Assembly (NCBI GenBank): GCA_034696485.1
Contig: JAQIWT010000131.1
Span: forward strand, 1 to 32,748
Reading direction: 5' to 3'
From: Isohypsibius dastychi
Lineage: Eukaryota > Tardigrada > Eutardigrada > Parachela > Isohypsibiidae
Length of the DNA: 32,748 nt
Shown: positions 30,552 to 32,748 of the stretch, piece by piece
How the letters are laid out: every line of letters begins with the position of its first letter
How positions within the stretch are numbered: position 1 is the stretch's first letter
Notes under the pieces: model-generated
Database searches by the model: none
Seen by the model: the letters and a program-made list of their open reading frames with translations, nothing else
What the model was told of the DNA's origin: nothing
Position numbers and translations under genes: made by a program

Positions 30552-30749
30552 TTGGCAGGATGGGGATCAGATCAGGATGAATTTTCACTTGCCGATTCTA
30601 ATATATCCAATATACATGCTCTGCTGGAAAAATACACTGGAAGGCGTCCCACAATAATTTGTAGAAATAAATTTGATAAACGGTATGGCCATCTGGTGAT
30701 GTCATCTGAGATACATTTGTGTTTATCTGCAATTCATATTCGCGCATAG
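30552..30749 (+). pseudogene. Possible C-terminal fragment of an RNase T2 gene
   Basis: A 65-codon frame preceded by an acceptor-like CTTTGGCAG at 30550-30558. The stretch EFSLADSNISNIHALLEKYTGRRPTIIC followed by SSEIHLCL resembles the end of RNase T2 proteins, where a short helix, a P-x-I-x-C strand and an S-E-I-x-x-C strand occur in this order. The catalytic HGLWP and KHGTC motifs are not found nearby, so this is either a remnant or a chance likeness. Confidence 0.3.
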
Positions 30750-32748
30750 GAAAACAACTCGTCCATGAGAAAAAATAATAGCTCAGTTGCCGGTGTGTTA
30801 AAATATTACTAAACGGTTCTCTAAATTCGAAGAGGCGCCGACCACCCATTATTTTTTGATAAATCTTCCGTGGTTCTCCAGGCGGTAGTTATTTCAGTGC
30901 TTGCTGGGCGGAAGGCATTTACGTTTACGTGAATGAAAATGCAGAGCGGTACATTGCATTGTGCCTCGAATGGAAAATCTGTTAGTTTTAATTTTAAAAG
31001 AAGCCGCAGGTTTGATATCTTTGACGGCCCTTTTGGTTAGACGTTCTGATATTTGTATTTGAACGATTGTAATGAGTGGGATTTGACACATTATTTACCT
31101 TGCAGGTGATAAGTTTATTCTCAAGCTTCATTTTCATTCAAATCTCAACTTGTCAAACTCAACCGATACCATTCGTTTGAGATCCAATGTATTCCTTTAA
31201 ATTTTAACTCGAAGAAAACTTTTGTCATTTGAAATTCCGCATCTAAAACTCAGCTAAATAAAGCTGAAATATTTCCAAGCCGATTTCTTATTCAATTCAA
31301 ACTGAACTTTTAAAAACGGGATTTTCCGACCACAACTAAGATTTGTCACAGTTTATCTTTTTAGCATTCTTGCCTCAATCAGCAGCAAATTGTGCCAGAC
31401 GTCGCATCTGTCTGTCATCAAGATCACCCAATCGCCAATTCCCCAGAACTCCCCTCAGGGGTGTGTAATTGTCTGCTAATGAGTTTAAACTAGTGAAATC
31501 AGCGGGTCGGACGGAGAAAATATTTCGACAGCGTCTTGGTTGAAAGTTATGATAAGATCGTTATGATGATTTTGGGGGTCATCATTCGATCCAATCTTCC
31601 GGAGTTTAGGTGCCAGATTGGGTAAGCTGCCACAACGGGGGATTGTCGTGCATCCAGCCGGTATTTAGGAATTGTCTTGTCTTAATCTGCCATCTCCCAA
31701 GACGGATTGACCTATGGCTGGATTGATAATAAACATAAACTCGTCGAAACATTCACCAGACCAGAACGGACAATGATAACTTCATTTCTAAAACCTGTCG
31801 AAAGAGCCAGAGATTTAACATAGACGGGATATTGGATATCTCCTTACAAAATTACTACACTTAGTTCACATGCAGTTTTCTGAGATGATACTGTAAATGC
31901 TGTATTCATTTTGGTTTTTTCGGTTATCCCATTTGCAATATGATTACTGGTGATAACCGCCTATGTTGGCCAACAGGGAAGCAAGAAAAATGAAACCTGA
32001 CTCTAGCTTATTTCGTTGAATCTTTTTTCAGCTTTGATTCCATCAACAACAGAGCGAGTCTAACTATCATATGAAAGCTAAAAATCGATTGGACGATGTA
32101 AGCATATGTGCGCAGTGATTTAACAATCACTGAATTGAAAACACTTGTCAAACTTGAAGATTCAAAAAGTGGAAAAATCTGGAGAAGAGCCTAAACTTTC
32201 CCACCGCTAGACCGCATCAATGGCGCAACTTGGATCTGACCAGCAGCCTACCAAAGCCAGCTCTCGTGATATTGTTTTCGAAGACATTCTACAAAGCAAA
32301 ACTCTACAGAAAATGAAAAATAAATAGTTTTAATTTTTAGTAAAATTAATATTTTTTCCAAATCTGAGGCAGTGTGAGTGTCCCATATTATTCGGGTATT
32401 TCATGATTGAAATGAAGTAAACGCGCTGAAAGACACCAGCCACGTGCAGTAAATGCCGATTTGAATCAGACCCGCATGGAACATCTCGAAAATTGACAGT
32501 TCTGACAAGTGCCGATTTGTTGGAATCCAATGAGAAGGATTTCAGCCAGTCCAAAAACGGTAATCTAGCGAGAACTCGAAAGGAACCAACAACTTGGCTT
32601 GGAGCTTGCCACACTATGTTATAATGAACAGAATGGAACATTCCAATCTCTTTTTGTCCCCCCCCCCCCAAGGGGGGGGACTTTACATCGTAACGCATAT
32701 CGGACTCCTAAAGTATAGTTGGAAAAAGTAGCAAAAAGTCTCCCTGGT
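30750..32748. other. Non-coding host DNA
   Basis: About 2 kb with no open frame I can support on either strand. The only distinct structure is the C-run/G-run palindrome at 32656-32681. Confidence 0.5.
32656..32681. repeat. C-run/G-run palindrome
   Basis: GTC, a total of 12 C, AA, then 8 G and AC. The two sides are complementary over at least ten bases with a two-base centre, so it can fold into a GC-only hairpin, and the G strand could form a quadruplex. Confidence 0.7.

Noticed and set aside
31480-31515. AATCAGCGGGT, resembling the ITS2/28S rRNA border
   Set aside because: Only about ten bases agree and the neighbouring rRNA sequence is absent.
32330-32698. 122-aa open frame on the minus strand
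   Set aside because: It reads through the C/G palindrome and has no protein-like features.

Overview
The window is invertebrate animal genomic DNA. It carries a near-complete Polinton/Maverick-type (adintovirus-like) dsDNA element, a decayed PIF/Harbinger transposon, and a stretch of ordinary metazoan host genes. The host genes (thymidylate synthase, TMEM9, SIN3) are animal genes with many short GT-AG introns, mostly about 50-100 bp. That suggests a compact, intron-rich invertebrate, perhaps an ecdysozoan; nothing in the sequence fixes the species.

1 to about 13.6 kb: Polinton. The left end is cut by the window. Order: protein-primed DNA polymerase B (+, six exons in view); a convergent pair on the minus strand, an RNase-H-fold-like protein overlapping a clear TATA-binding protein (TBP) homologue; a tandem-PC4-domain protein (+, two exons); then a long minus-strand block read from right to left: Cys-rich PPxY proteins, FtsK/HerA-type packaging ATPase, a 106-aa and a 194-aa virion-type protein, chromodomain integrase, penton-type minor capsid protein, a pVI-like core/membrane protein, double-jelly-roll major capsid protein and adenain-type protease. 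A small BIR-like (IAP-type) protein sits at the right edge on the plus strand. All core replication, integration, packaging and capsid genes are open and keep their catalytic motifs, so the copy looks recent.

The unusual point is that the element appears to bring its own basal-transcription kit: a two-repeat TBP with aromatic residues at all four intercalation positions, a protein with two PC4 (ssDNA-binding coactivator) domains, and a recurrent TATATAAG/TATTTAAG box 45-75 nt upstream of several start codons. The integrase-penton-core-MCP-protease block has no such boxes and has 2-4 nt gene junctions, which suggests two expression classes.

About 13.7-16.6 kb: PIF/Harbinger remnant, with a transposase broken by a frameshift and lacking catalytic residues, and a convergent Myb/trihelix-like partner gene. 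16.6-19.9 kb: non-coding, with a diverged dispersed repeat present twice.

19.9-29.4 kb: host genes. Thymidylate synthase (+, six exons), TMEM9 (-, five exons) and SIN3 (-, fifteen exons including a 28-nt microexon) all reconstruct with consistent reading frames. A small putative membrane protein ORF lies just upstream of SIN3. 29.4-32.7 kb: mostly non-coding, with an RNase T2-like fragment, AT-rich repeats and a long C-run/G-run palindrome.
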